Below, in pieces: positions 39,812 through 49,060 of a stretch of 64,000 bases of DNA. A program made the translations under genes and the position numbers. The notes under the pieces were generated by a model. That model was given only the letters and a program-made list of their open reading frames with translations, was not told where the DNA came from and made no database searches. How positions within the stretch are numbered: the first letter of the stretch is position 1; every line of letters starts with the position of its first letter. Location: NCBI RefSeq assembly GCF_004365875.1, contig NZ_SODF01000002.1, forward strand, positions 620,001 through 684,000, read 5' to 3'. The DNA is from Kribbella kalugense. Its GTDB lineage: Bacteria > Actinomycetota > Actinomycetes > Propionibacteriales > Kribbellaceae.

Positions 39812-40480
39812 CTAGGGGAGCAGGTGGGGGTTGTCTGTGGTGATGCCGTCGACACCTAGCGTGACGGCGTGGGCCAGGGTCTCGGGGTCGGGGACGGGCC
39901 AGGCGGTGACGTTCAGGTCGGCGGCGTGCAGCTCGGCGACGCCGTTCGCGGTCAGGCCGGCGATGCCGCAGAGGGCCCAGCTCGCCTCGGCCGCTCGGGT
40001 GCGGGCGATGACGTCGGCGATCTCCGGCGTACGGCCGAAGATGTGACCGGTCGTCACGTCCGGGAACGCCTGCCGCATCGCGAGCAGGATCTCCGGATGG
40101 AACGACGTGACCAGGGTCCGCGCAGCCAGGTCCGGGTCCGACTTCAGCGACTGAGCCAGCAGCGGTACGGCGGCCTCCGCCTTCACCTCCGCCTGAAACC
40201 GAACGTCGATCCCCGCGACCGCCTCGGCCCAGGTCGGCACCTGCTCCCCCAACCCGGCATCCAACGCCCGCAGCTCCGCCAACGTAAGACCGTCGACCTC
40301 GCCCGACCCGGAGGTGGTCCGGTCGACGGTGGCGTCGTGCATGATCACGAGCTCCCCGTCGGCGCTCACCCGCAGGTCGAGCTCGATCTCGTCGCACCCG
40401 TCCGCGACCGCCCGGCGGAACGATCGCAGCGTGTTCTCCGGCTCGCTCCCCAGCGCGCCCCGATGGCCGGTGATGATCAC
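39812..40480 (-). CDS. glycerophosphodiester phosphodiesterase
   Basis: 222 aa. GDPD TIM barrel: ITGHRGALGSEPENTLRSF (His-Arg at the active site), CDEIELDLRVSADGELVIMHD (Glu, Asp and His ligands) and DGITTDNPHLL. It hydrolyses glycerophosphodiesters to sn-glycerol-3-phosphate and an alcohol. No signal peptide, so it acts on imported substrate. GTG start overlapping the stop of the binding-protein gene (GTGA). Last gene of the operon from 44358. Confidence 0.88.
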   Translation of the reverse strand: MIITGHRGALGSEPENTLRSFRRAVADGCDEIELDLRVSADGELVIMHDATVDRTTSGSGEVDGLTLAELRALDAGLGEQVPTWAEAVAGIDVRFQAEVKAEAAVPLLAQSLKSDPDLAARTLVTSFHPEILLAMRQAFPDVTTGHIFGRTPEIADVIARTRAAEASWALCGIAGLTANGVAELHAADLNVTAWPVPDPETLAHAVTLGVDGITTDNPHLLP

Positions 40481-41793
40481 AGCACCTTCTCCTCGTAGAG
40501 ACGTTTGACCTCTTCGCCGATCGCCTCGAGCCGCCGCGCGACCGAGCCGAACACCTGCTTCGGTTTGGCGTTGTCCGCGTAGATCTGCTGCAGCCCGGTG
40601 TAGATCTGCACGTTCGCGTTCCGCCCGTACAACCGGATCGCGTCCTGCTGCCGCGCATTCTCCAGCTGCGCGATCGCCACCCCGTAGTTGGGCTGCTCGG
40701 CGATGAGCTTCTTCAGCTCGGCGTCTTCCCGGGCTTTGTTCACCACGGGCAGGTAGCCGGTCTGAGTTGTCCACCAGGCCGAGTTGTCCGGATGCGCCAG
40801 GAACTGCAGGAACGCTGCCGCGGCCTGCTTGCGTTCGTCCGAGATGTTCCGCAGCATCCCGATCCCGCCGCCACCGGTGGCGAGCCCGGCCGCGACCTCG
40901 GACGGGATGAACCCGGCCCCGACCTTGAACTTCGCCTTGCTGCTAATGGTCTTCATGCCACCGGTCGATTCCTGGATCACCGCGACCAGCCCGTTCGCGA
41001 AGTCCGTACTCGGACTGCTCGCCATGTACGCCGCCCCGAGATCGTGCGCCATCGACCGCTGCCACTCGCCGGCCGCGACCGCGCCGGCCTCGTCGATCGT
41101 CACGTCGAGACCGCGTGAGTACGCCCCGCCGAACTGCCACACGTTCCCCTGGAACTGCCAGTCCCCGTCGATCTTCGCGAACGCGATCGTTCGCAACGAC
41201 CGCCCACCGGACTGCACCTTCGCCAGCGACGGCACCCACGACCGCAGTTCGCTCCAGGTCCGCGGCGCCCGATCCGGCAGCCCGGCCTTCTCGAACGCAT
41301 CCCGGTTGTAGTACAAGATCGGCGTACTGCGGGCGAACGGGACCGCCCAGCTCTGCCCCTTCACCACATACTCGCCGAACAGCTTCTCCTGGAAGACCCC
41401 GGGACCGAAACCGTCGTTGAAGTACTTGTTCAGCGGCTCGAGCGCGTCGTTCAGGAAGAACCGTTCCCAGGTGACGTCGGAGAGTACGGCGAGATCCGGC
41501 GCCTGCTTCGCGACCAGCGCGGCCGCGACCTTCTGCGCCACGTCGTCGTAGCTGCCCTGGAACTGCGTCTCGACGTACACGTCGTCCTGCGAATCGTTGA
41601 ACTTGGCAACGAGTGTGTCGACCGCCTTGCCGTTCGCCCCACCGTACGGCGACCAGAACACGACCCGGGTTCGGTTGGCGTACTGCTTCGGAACGGAACC
41701 GGCCGGTTGCGAGTAGATCGCGTCCACCGACCGGTAGCCACAGCCGGCCAGCGTCAGGCCCGCTGTCACTCCGAGGAAAGTCCTGCGACGCAT
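40477..41793 (-). CDS. ABC transporter solute-binding lipoprotein (Ugp/sugar type)
   Basis: 438 aa. MRRRTFLGVTAGLTLAGCGY is a Tat-type signal with a lipobox (LAGC). The body (RVVFWSPYGGANGKAVDTLVAKFN, APDLAVLSDV, PFARSTPILYYNRDAFEKAGL, PRTWSELRSW) is the cluster-B carbohydrate binding-protein fold, closest in style to glycerol-3-phosphate/glycerophosphodiester binders such as UgpB. The ATG at 41793 follows GAAGGG at 6 bases. No ATPase gene is in the operon. Confidence 0.87.
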   Translation of the reverse strand: MRRRTFLGVTAGLTLAGCGYRSVDAIYSQPAGSVPKQYANRTRVVFWSPYGGANGKAVDTLVAKFNDSQDDVYVETQFQGSYDDVAQKVAAALVAKQAPDLAVLSDVTWERFFLNDALEPLNKYFNDGFGPGVFQEKLFGEYVVKGQSWAVPFARSTPILYYNRDAFEKAGLPDRAPRTWSELRSWVPSLAKVQSGGRSLRTIAFAKIDGDWQFQGNVWQFGGAYSRGLDVTIDEAGAVAAGEWQRSMAHDLGAAYMASSPSTDFANGLVAVIQESTGGMKTISSKAKFKVGAGFIPSEVAAGLATGGGGIGMLRNISDERKQAAAAFLQFLAHPDNSAWWTTQTGYLPVVNKAREDAELKKLIAEQPNYGVAIAQLENARQQDAIRLYGRNANVQIYTGLQQIYADNAKPKQVFGSVARRLEAIGEEVKRLYEEKVL

Positions 41794-41795
41794 GC

Positions 41796-42608
41796 TCATC
41801 CCTTCAGAGCTCCCTGGGTGATACCGCCGACGATGTAACGCTGGGCGATCAGGAAGATCAGCAGCATCGGTGCGAGCACCAGCAGCGTGCCGGCCATGAT
41901 CGTGCCCCAGGCCGCGAGCCCCTCCTCGTCCTTGAGGATCAGCAGCCCGACCGGCAGCGTCCGCATCGAGGCGGTGTTGGTGACGATCAGCGGCCAGACG
42001 AAGTTGTTCCACTCCTCGACCGCGGTGATCACCACTACCGTGACCAGCATCGGCTGCGACATCGGCAGTACGACGCGCCACAACGTGCGCAGGTGTCCCG
42101 CCCCGTCGACCGCGGCCGCGTCCGTCACCTCGGTCGGCAACGTCAGGAAGTGCTGCCGCATCAGGAACGTCGCGAACGCGGATCCGATGCCGGGGATGAT
42201 GAGCCCGGCGTAGGTGTTGATCCAGCCGAGTGTTGCCACCGTCAAGTAGTTCGGCAGCAGCGTCACGTGACCCGGCACCATCATTGCCCCGAGCACCAAG
42301 AAGAACAGCACCTTCTTGAACGGGAACCGCAAGTAGGCGAAGGCGTACGCCGTCAGCACGGCGTTGATCACTTTCAGCGCCGTACCCACCACCGTGATGA
42401 TCGTGGAGTTGAGGAAGAACCGGTCGAACGGCGCGGCCTTCCAGGCCAGGCTGAAGTTCTCCCAGGTCAGGTGCGGCCACCAGGCCGGCGGCCACTGGTA
42501 GATCTGACTCGGTTCCTTGAACGCCGTGGACACCAACCAGTACAGCGGTCCGAGGAACACGGCCGCCACACCGACCAGTACGACGTACTGAATCGCGCGC
42601 GTCTTCAT
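41796..42608 (-). CDS. ABC transporter permease (MalG/UgpE type)
   Basis: 270 aa with about six membrane segments. VTDAAAVDGAGHLRTLWRVVLPMSQP is the EAA loop that contacts the ATPase. Second permease of the importer; starts by a 4-base overlap with the first permease gene and ends just before the binding-protein start. Confidence 0.9.
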   Translation of the reverse strand: MKTRAIQYVVLVGVAAVFLGPLYWLVSTAFKEPSQIYQWPPAWWPHLTWENFSLAWKAAPFDRFFLNSTIITVVGTALKVINAVLTAYAFAYLRFPFKKVLFFLVLGAMMVPGHVTLLPNYLTVATLGWINTYAGLIIPGIGSAFATFLMRQHFLTLPTEVTDAAAVDGAGHLRTLWRVVLPMSQPMLVTVVVITAVEEWNNFVWPLIVTNTASMRTLPVGLLILKDEEGLAAWGTIMAGTLLVLAPMLLIFLIAQRYIVGGITQGALKG

Positions 42609-43555
42609 CGGTAGTGCACCCGCCTCTCCATCACCTTGGCCTGCACCGTGGTGACGACCAGCAGGATGACGAACATGATGATCGACAGCGTCGCCGCGCG
42701 GCCCGCGTTGAACGCCTGGAAACCCTCGTTGTAGATCGACCAGCTCAGCGTGGTGGTGGCATCACCAGGGCCACCACCGGTCATCACCGCGATCACGTCG
42801 AAGGCCTGGAACGTGCCGATCACCGTGGTGATCAGCAGGAAGAAGGTGATCGGGGCGAGCAACGGGAGCTTGATCGCCCGGAACCGGGTCCAGGTCGAAG
42901 CCCCGTCGATCGCGGCCGCCTCGTCGAGCTCCTTCGGCAGGCCCTGCAGGCCGGCCAGGTAGATCAGCGCGGCGAAGCCTACGTTCTTCCACAGGTAGAC
43001 GATGACGAGTCCGGGCAAGGCCCAGTCGGAGTTGTTCATCCAGTCCGGCGGCTCCGCGCCGAACGGCTCGATCAGCGCCCGCATCAGGCCGTATCCCGGG
43101 TCGAAGATGAACGCCCAGATGGTCGCAACCGCGGCGCCGGACAGGATGTGCGGCGCGAACGCGATCGTCCGGACCGCGCCGCGGCCCTTCAGCGGCAGGT
43201 TGAACAGGAACGCCAGCGCCAGGCCGATGATCAGGCTGCCGACCACGATCAGGCCGGTGAAGACGACCGTGATCCACAGCGTCTTGTGGAACGCCGGGTC
43301 GGTCAGGGTACGGCCGTAGTTCGCCAGCCCGATGAACTTCGGCCGGGCGGCGATCATGTTCCAGTCGGTCAGGCTGAGGAACGCGTTGTAGATGATCGGC
43401 CAGTACGCGAAGACCGCGATCACCAGCAGGTTCGGCGCAACCAGCAGCGCGAACAGCCCGTACTCGCGCCGGCGCCGGCGTTTCAGCTGATCGTCGCCCG
43501 TGGCAACTGTTCGTTCATCCGGATGCGTCCGCGCCGGCAGGTCTACTACCGTCAC
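42605..43555 (-). CDS. ABC transporter permease (MalF/UgpA type)
   Basis: 316 aa, about six membrane segments after a short charged N-terminus. EAA loop LDEAAAIDGASTWTRFRAIKLPLLAP. GTG start overlapping the phosphatase stop (GTGA). Forms the membrane channel with the 41796-42608 protein; the ATPase must be supplied by a gene elsewhere, as with MsiK in Streptomyces (established for other sugar importers). Confidence 0.9.
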   Translation of the reverse strand: MTVVDLPARTHPDERTVATGDDQLKRRRRREYGLFALLVAPNLLVIAVFAYWPIIYNAFLSLTDWNMIAARPKFIGLANYGRTLTDPAFHKTLWITVVFTGLIVVGSLIIGLALAFLFNLPLKGRGAVRTIAFAPHILSGAAVATIWAFIFDPGYGLMRALIEPFGAEPPDWMNNSDWALPGLVIVYLWKNVGFAALIYLAGLQGLPKELDEAAAIDGASTWTRFRAIKLPLLAPITFFLLITTVIGTFQAFDVIAVMTGGGPGDATTTLSWSIYNEGFQAFNAGRAATLSIIMFVILLVVTTVQAKVMERRVHYR

Positions 43556-44358
43556 ACCGACCTCCTAGGGGTCGTGAGCAGATCGAGAAGGCCGGCGGCC
43601 AGTGCAGGCGCCGCCGCCAAGACGCCGTTCGGGAAGGCGGTCCCGGGTCCGCTGATGATCTCGGCGCCGGCCTCGGCGGCGATCAGGGCTCCGGCGGCGA
43701 TGTCCCAGGGCTGGATCACGTGCTCGTAGTACGCATCCGCCGTACCGTCGGCGACAGAGCACAGGTCGAGCGCGGCCGACCCACCGCGGCGCACATCCCG
43801 TACGGCGGGCAGCACGCGGCGAAGGTGGTCACCTTGCTCCGCACGACGGTCGGCGAGGTACGAGAAGCCGGTGCTCACGAGGGCGCCGGCCAGCTCGACG
43901 TCTCGCGGTGGGCCGAGTACAACGTCGTCGCGCCGGGCACCGCCTGCACGGATCGCGGACCAGGTGATGCCGGTCCGAGGCTGGTGAACCACGCCGGCCA
44001 GGGCTCCGGCTTCGTCCTGGACCGCGATGGAGACACACCAGTCGAGTCGGCCGTAGAGGTAGTTCACTGTCCCGTCCAGCGGGTCGATCACCCAGGTGAG
44101 GCCGGTCTCCGACGGCCGGGCGGCACCCTCTTCACCGAGCAGGCCGTCGCCGGGCCGGGCCGCGATCAGACCGTCCGCGATCACCTTCTCGGAGGCGCGG
44201 TCGGCGGCGCTGACCGGGTCGCTGGCGGAGGTCTTGGTTTCGATGCCAATGGCATCGATCGACAGTCCGTGCCGGCGGGCGAGCAGCTCGCCGCCGGCTG
44301 CCAGCGCCAGCTGAAGGGCCAGCGCACGGAGGTCATCGGATGACGGGGCGATCAGCAC
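43552..44358 (-). CDS. inositol-monophosphatase family phosphatase
   Basis: 268 aa. GEEGAARPSETGLTWVIDPLDGTVNYLYG holds the Glu and DPLDGT metal ligands, and QPWDIAAGALIAAEAGA the third site. The family dephosphorylates inositol phosphates, fructose-1,6-bisphosphate, histidinol phosphate or PAP. The GTG at 44358 gives the usual family start (LIAPSSDDLRALALQLA); an upstream ATG at 44403 would place the operator 44361-44377 inside the gene. First gene of the ABC/GDPD operon, which supports a polyol-phosphate substrate. Confidence 0.82.
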   Translation of the reverse strand: MLIAPSSDDLRALALQLALAAGGELLARRHGLSIDAIGIETKTSASDPVSAADRASEKVIADGLIAARPGDGLLGEEGAARPSETGLTWVIDPLDGTVNYLYGRLDWCVSIAVQDEAGALAGVVHQPRTGITWSAIRAGGARRDDVVLGPPRDVELAGALVSTGFSYLADRRAEQGDHLRRVLPAVRDVRRGGSAALDLCSVADGTADAYYEHVIQPWDIAAGALIAAEAGAEIISGPGTAFPNGVLAAAPALAAGLLDLLTTPRRSV

Positions 44359-44360
44359 GT

Positions 44361-44427
44361 CGGTGAAATTATCACCGTTTTTTGGTGTCGTACAGATGAA
44401 CAATGTGATTTTCTCACCAAAATCACA
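44361..44427. promoter_or_regulatory. two inverted repeats upstream of the phosphatase/ABC operon
   Basis: CGGTGA (44361-44366) with TCACCG (44372-44377), and TGTGATTTT (44404-44412) with AAAATCACA (44419-44427), both perfect. They flank the likely promoter region of the minus-strand operon. The A/T-rich arms stand out from the surrounding GC-rich DNA. The regulator is not obvious; the DeoR protein at 47649 is one candidate. Confidence 0.5.
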
Positions 44428-44446
44428 TCGCCAAGCGCAAGCCCGG

Positions 44447-45142
44447 TCAATCGTCGTCGTCGTTGCGCAGCCGGACCCCGGTGACGCCGTCGAGCTCGCC
44501 GAGCGCGATCACCAGGTTCTGCAGCGGCAGCCGGCCGCTGAACCGCATCGCGGCGCGGACCTGCGGCCGATCACCGTCACGATGCACCTCGGTGCCGAGC
44601 ACCGACGCCTCGAACCCCATCGACGTCGCGGTCGACAGGATCGACCGCAGTACGCCGTTCCCGTCGTCGTACCGCACCGTGACGATGCGGCGGCGGTCCG
44701 GCGACGGCAGGAATCGGCCGAGCCGGGCGAACGGGCCGACCGCGACCAGATGCAGCACCGTCGCGGCGACCGCCAACACCGGCATCCCGGCTCCGCACGC
44801 CATCCCGATCGCGGCGGTCATCCAGATGGTCGCGGCGGTCGTCAGCCCGCGGACCGCGTCCCGGCGCATGAAGATCACCCCGGCGCCGAGGAAGCCCACT
44901 CCGGAGACGATCTGGGCCGCGATCCGGGACGGGTCGAGGTTGACGTCGGTCCCGAGGACGGAGCTGAAGCCGAATCCCGAGACCAACGTGAACAAGGCGG
45001 CACCCGTGCCGACAAGGGTATGCGTCCGCATCCCGGCGCTCTTCTGCCGCACCTGCCGCTCGATGCCGATGACCATCGACAGCACGAACGCGATCAGCAG
45101 CAGCAGAAGCTCGGTCCAGGTACTCGATGTTGCCAGCTTCAT
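44447..45142 (-). CDS. MgtC/SapB family membrane protein
   Basis: 231 aa. Four to five N-terminal membrane helices containing [29 protein letters not shown] and [38 protein letters not shown], the MgtC signature, and a cytoplasmic C-terminal domain. Family role: survival at low Mg2+ and ATP-synthase modulation. Starts 20 bases after the dehydrogenase gene and may be the last gene of that operon. Confidence 0.9.
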   Translation of the reverse strand: MKLATSSTWTELLLLLIAFVLSMVIGIERQVRQKSAGMRTHTLVGTGAALFTLVSGFGFSSVLGTDVNLDPSRIAAQIVSGVGFLGAGVIFMRRDAVRGLTTAATIWMTAAIGMACGAGMPVLAVAATVLHLVAVGPFARLGRFLPSPDRRRIVTVRYDDGNGVLRSILSTATSMGFEASVLGTEVHRDGDRPQVRAAMRFSGRLPLQNLVIALGELDGVTGVRLRNDDDD

Positions 45143-45162
45143 AATCCCAATCCTGTGCCCGA

Positions 45163-46182
45163 CTACGCGGACACCACTCCCACCGGGTCCTTCCCGGCCA
45201 GGAACGCCGCCACCGCCTCCGCCGCGATCGATGCGGCGCGATGTGCGGTTTGGCGGGTCGCGCCGGCCAGGTGCGGGGTCATCACGATGTTCGGTGCCGT
45301 CAGCAACCGCGACCCCGCCGGCAGCGGCTCGGACGGGAACACGTCGAACGCCGCCGCGCCCAGCTGACCCGACTCCAACGCGTCAACCGTCGCATCGTAG
45401 TCGAGCAATCCACCACGCGCGGTGTTCACGAGTACGGCGCCTCGCGGCATCGACGCGATCTGCTCCGCACCGATCATCCCGCGGGTCTCGTCGGTCAGCC
45501 GGGCATGCAGAGTCACCACGTCGGACCGTCGCAGCAACTCGTCCAGCTCGACGAGCTCAATGCCTGAAGGAGCCTGATCGACAAACGGATCGGCGACCAG
45601 GACGTGCGCACCGAAGGCCAGCATCACTCGTGCGACCCGTTGCCCGATCGCGCCGTACCCAATCAGTCCGACTGTGGATCCGTCGAGCTCGACCCCGCAT
45701 TCGTCGTACGCATAGAGGTCGGATCGCCACTCGCCCTGCTCCAGCGTCCGTTGCAATCGCGGAATGTTGCGCAAGGCACCCATCATCAACGCGACCGCGT
45801 GCTCCGCAGCAGCGACCGCGTTCCGTCCAGGTGTCGAGGCGACCTGGATCCCACGTTTGGTTGCCGCAGGCACATTCACGTTCACCGGACCGCCTCGGCA
45901 CACGACCAGGTAGCGCAGGTCGGGCGCGGTCTTCAGCACCCGCTCGGTGAACGGACCCATCTGCGTGACCGCGAGCTCGACCCCGGCCAACGCCTCGATC
46001 AGCTGGTCCTCCACGTCGCTGGCCTCGTCCACCTCGGCAACGCGTCCGTACGGCGTCAACGGCCAGGGCAGCGTCACCTCACGAAAGTCGAAGTCCACAT
46101 CCGGGATCGCCGTGAGGGCAGCGGCGAGCAGCTGGTTGCGAACGAAATGGTCGCCAGCAAGCAGGGTCTTGACGGTTCTCAT
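45163..46182 (-). CDS. D-2-hydroxyacid dehydrogenase family protein
   Basis: 339 aa. Rossmann fold [18 protein letters not shown], catalytic Arg in [14 protein letters not shown] and catalytic His in [18 protein letters not shown], with the Glu in between. NAD(H)-dependent reduction or oxidation of a 2-oxo/2-hydroxy acid. The ATG at 46182 has GGGAG 4-5 bases upstream and overlaps the kinase stop. Probably acts on the product of the kinase pathway. Confidence 0.87.
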   Translation of the reverse strand: MRTVKTLLAGDHFVRNQLLAAALTAIPDVDFDFREVTLPWPLTPYGRVAEVDEASDVEDQLIEALAGVELAVTQMGPFTERVLKTAPDLRYLVVCRGGPVNVNVPAATKRGIQVASTPGRNAVAAAEHAVALMMGALRNIPRLQRTLEQGEWRSDLYAYDECGVELDGSTVGLIGYGAIGQRVARVMLAFGAHVLVADPFVDQAPSGIELVELDELLRRSDVVTLHARLTDETRGMIGAEQIASMPRGAVLVNTARGGLLDYDATVDALESGQLGAAAFDVFPSEPLPAGSRLLTAPNIVMTPHLAGATRQTAHRAASIAAEAVAAFLAGKDPVGVVSA

Positions 46183-47639
46183 CGATCTCCCGGGAAGGTA
46201 GGTGCTGGGTCGGCCCAGCGTGGGCGGGCTGCCTCGATCCGGCGCAGGTAGTGGGCGTATCCCTCGGCGTAGAACGCGGCGCGCTCCGGGTCCGGGTCGA
46301 CCTGGCGGGTCTCGGCGATCCACTGCGGGCCGGCGCTGTCCGGGTCGACGGCACGCCGCGCGCAGATCACCGCACCGCGCGCGGCGACCTGTTCGGCCTC
46401 GGCCGTGTGCAATGGCGCGTTCAGTACGTCGGCCAGGATCTGAGTCCACTCGCTACTCCGGGCGCCGCCGCCGCAGACCGTCACTCGACCGGTCCACCCG
46501 GCTGCGTCGAGGCAGTGGCGAGCGGCGTATGCGATCCCTTCGCAGGTCGCGCGGACCAGGTCGGCCGTGGTCGTGGACAGCGAGATGCCATCGATCGTGC
46601 CGCGGGCGCGGGTGTCGACGAACGGAGCACGTTCACCGGCCTCCGACAGATACGGCAGGACTGTCACGCCGGAAGCGCCGGGTGGACTATCCGCGAGCAG
46701 CGACGGGAGGCGATCGGTATCGGCACCGACGAGTGCGAGCACGCGGTCGAGAGCCGCCGTACCAACCATCGCGGGCATCGCGCGCAGCCAGACGCCAGGC
46801 GTCCACGTACCGAGGAACAGACCGGCGGGCTCGCCGTCGACAGGTAAGTCCCGGGTGATGACCTGGCAGGCCAACGTTGTACCGACAGTCAACAAAGCGT
46901 CTCCGGGCTCGGTCACACCGGCGCCGGCGGCTGCGGCGGGGAGGTCGTACGGTCCGGACGACACCCTGGTGCCGCGAGCCATGCCGGTCGAGTCGTCCCG
47001 CAGTTCGCCGACCGGACCGGCAGGGGCAACCGGCGCGAGGAGATGCCGCAGCTCAGTCAGACCGGTCGCCTGCAGCGCCTCGTCGTCGTACCCACCAGTC
47101 CTGGGATCGAGGAACGGCGCCGACGCATCGGAGACATCCGTTGCCCGCACCCCGGTCAGCGCCTGCATCACGACGTCCTTGCAGTACGCCGCTGTGCCGG
47201 CGCGCGCGATCACGTCGGGCTCTTCCGCGAGTACGGCGGCCAGCAGCGGACCCGAAGCACCCGGGAACATCCGGTTGCCGGATCGCCGGAACACCTTTTC
47301 CGCAACGCCGTCCGCGGTCCAGCGCTCGAGGATCGCACTGCTTCGCGCATCCAACCAGGAGATCGCCGGGCGTACCGGCGTACCGTCGGCATCGACGAGC
47401 CAGAGGCCGTCACCTTGGGCAGTGATAGCCAGGACGCCGGGCCGGTCCCCCACCGTGGCTGACAGCTCCTTGACCACTTCGTTGACCGAGGCAACGATCT
47501 CGGCGGTCTCGTGCTCGAACCGCCCGATCCCGGACCGGACCAGCCGGGTCGGCCGGGATGCCTCGGCCACCGGACGACCGGCGTCGTCGAACGCGACGGC
47601 CTTGGTCACGGTGGTGCCGACGTCGACTCCGACGTCCAT
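46179..47639 (-). CDS. FGGY-family carbohydrate kinase
   Basis: 486 aa. VGVDVGTTVTKAVAFD is the N-terminal phosphate-binding loop, ITAQGDGLWLVDADGTPV and DALLTVGTTLACQ are FGGY core motifs, and TVCGGGARSSEWTQILADVL the C-terminal adenosine motif. Phosphorylates a sugar or polyol (xylulose, erythritol, glycerol types); the exact substrate is not readable. Paralogous in fold to the kinase at 49057. Confidence 0.85.
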   Translation of the reverse strand: MDVGVDVGTTVTKAVAFDDAGRPVAEASRPTRLVRSGIGRFEHETAEIVASVNEVVKELSATVGDRPGVLAITAQGDGLWLVDADGTPVRPAISWLDARSSAILERWTADGVAEKVFRRSGNRMFPGASGPLLAAVLAEEPDVIARAGTAAYCKDVVMQALTGVRATDVSDASAPFLDPRTGGYDDEALQATGLTELRHLLAPVAPAGPVGELRDDSTGMARGTRVSSGPYDLPAAAAGAGVTEPGDALLTVGTTLACQVITRDLPVDGEPAGLFLGTWTPGVWLRAMPAMVGTAALDRVLALVGADTDRLPSLLADSPPGASGVTVLPYLSEAGERAPFVDTRARGTIDGISLSTTTADLVRATCEGIAYAARHCLDAAGWTGRVTVCGGGARSSEWTQILADVLNAPLHTAEAEQVAARGAVICARRAVDPDSAGPQWIAETRQVDPDPERAAFYAEGYAHYLRRIEAARPRWADPAPTFPGDR

Positions 47640-47648
47640 ATACCCCTC

Positions 47649-48446
47649 CTAGAGTTTGGCGACCTCCACCGTTGCGCCGTGCTCGCGCAGCGGTCGGATC
47701 AGGTCGTCAGGGGTCTTCTCGTCCACGATCACCACGTCGAAGTCGGTGAGCGGGGCGAGTCGGTGCAGGGCGGTGCGCTGCAGCTTGGCGTGGTCGACCA
47801 GCAGCACCTTGGTCTTCGCCGACCGCAGCATGGCCCGCTTGACCAGGACGATCTCCTCTTCCTGGTGGAAGGCGTGCGTCGGCGACACCGCCGAGACCGA
47901 GCAGAACAGCAGGTCGGTGTGCAGCGCCTCGACGGCCTCCGCGCACGGCATCCCGCCGAACGAGTCGTGGGTCGCCGAGTAGATCCCGCCGAGTGCCAGC
48001 AGCGTGATGTCGCGGAGCTGGGCCAGCCGGGTGATCGCGGGCAGGAAGTTCGTTGCCACGGTCAACGGAGTGATGTCTTCGAACAGGTCGACCAGGGACA
48101 GCGCGCTGGTCGAGTCGTCGAGCATCACCGACATCCCGGGCTCGATCATCGCCCGCGCATGCCGGGCGATCGCGGCCTTCTCCGCGTGGGCGGTGTTCAG
48201 CCGGTACGCCACGTTGCTCTCGAACACGCTGGTCGGCTGTGCGCTCACGCCACCGCGGTACTTGCGGACCACGCCCTGCCGCTCGAGCTCGTCCAGGTCG
48301 CGGTGCACCGTCATCACGCTCACCCCGAACGCCTCGACCAGGTCGTTGGCCGAGACCGAGCCGTTCTTCACGACGTACGCCGCGATCTCGGCCTGCCGGC
48401 GCGCGGGACGGCTCAGCTCGGCGGTGTCGTCGACATCCGATGTCAT
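47649..48446 (-). CDS. DeoR/GlpR family transcriptional regulator
   Basis: 265 aa. N-terminal helix-turn-helix AYVVKNGSVSANDLVEAFGVSVMTVHRDLDELERQGVVRKYRGG, then the sugar-phosphate isomerase-like effector domain (VMLDDSTSALSLVDLF, VATNFLPAITRLAQLRDITLLALGG, HDSFGG). It should sense a phosphorylated sugar made by one of the two kinases. The TGTTATC-N6-GATAACA site upstream of the operon is its likely target. The ATG at 48446 overlaps the upstream stop by 4 bases. Confidence 0.9.
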   Translation of the reverse strand: MTSDVDDTAELSRPARRQAEIAAYVVKNGSVSANDLVEAFGVSVMTVHRDLDELERQGVVRKYRGGVSAQPTSVFESNVAYRLNTAHAEKAAIARHARAMIEPGMSVMLDDSTSALSLVDLFEDITPLTVATNFLPAITRLAQLRDITLLALGGIYSATHDSFGGMPCAEAVEALHTDLLFCSVSAVSPTHAFHQEEEIVLVKRAMLRSAKTKVLLVDHAKLQRTALHRLAPLTDFDVVIVDEKTPDDLIRPLREHGATVEVAKL

Positions 48447-49060
48447 GCCTGGGTCTCCAAACGTAGTGCGGGAACGTTGTACGCCTCGAGACCCACTGTG
48501 CCGTCCTGCCACCGGAAACGCACCAGCGCCGCGGGACCGAGCGCAGGTAGCAGTCTGCGGTAGTCGTTCAGTCGCAGACCGAGCACCCTGCACACGAGCA
48601 ACCGGATGAGCGTGTTGTGCGCGACGGCGAGGACCTTCTCGCCCTCGTGCCGCCGCCCGATCTCCTGGAACACCTCGTACACCCGATCGGCCGCCGCGAC
48701 CGGATCCTCGCCACCCGGGAAGTGGTCCCGCACCGGGTCGAGCTGGAACGCCTTCGCCACCGCGGGCGGCAGTTCGCTGAGCATCTTCCCCTCGGCCGAG
48801 CCGAAATCGACCTCACGCAGCCGAGCGTCGAGGGTCGGTGTCAGACCGAGCGCCTCCGCGGTCGGCGTGACGGTCTGGCGGGCGCGCAACATCGGCGACG
48901 CCCAGAGCGCGTCCGGCGCGTAGTCCGTGGCCCATTCCTTCAATTGCTCAGCCTGCCGTACGCCGACCTCGTCGATCGGGAGGTCCGTCGAACCGGTGTA
49001 CCGGTTGCCGTGATGCCATTCGGTCCGGCCGTGGCGGGCCAGCACGATCGTCGTTCTCAT
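48443..49060 (-). CDS. histidine phosphatase (phosphoglycerate-mutase-like) family protein
   Basis: 205 aa. VLARHGRTEWHHGNRYTGSTDLPI carries the catalytic RHG with the following Arg, and LAVAHNTLIRLLVCRVLG the second His. Branch of cofactor-dependent phosphatases acting on sugar phosphates or related compounds. Encoded between the kinase and the regulator with 4-base overlaps on both sides, so it may limit the level of the phosphorylated inducer. Confidence 0.85.
   Translation of the reverse strand: MRTTIVLARHGRTEWHHGNRYTGSTDLPIDEVGVRQAEQLKEWATDYAPDALWASPMLRARQTVTPTAEALGLTPTLDARLREVDFGSAEGKMLSELPPAVAKAFQLDPVRDHFPGGEDPVAAADRVYEVFQEIGRRHEGEKVLAVAHNTLIRLLVCRVLGLRLNDYRRLLPALGPAALVRFRWQDGTVGLEAYNVPALRLETQA

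Noticed and set aside
39591..39815. 74-codon plus-strand frame over the GC-rich repeats
   Set aside because: Gly/Arg-rich translation driven by the repeats, no ribosome site, no homology pattern.
41797..42495. Extension of the solute-binding protein upstream to 672 aa
   Set aside because: The extra part lies inside the permease gene in another frame; the Tat-lipoprotein signal marks the true start at 41793.
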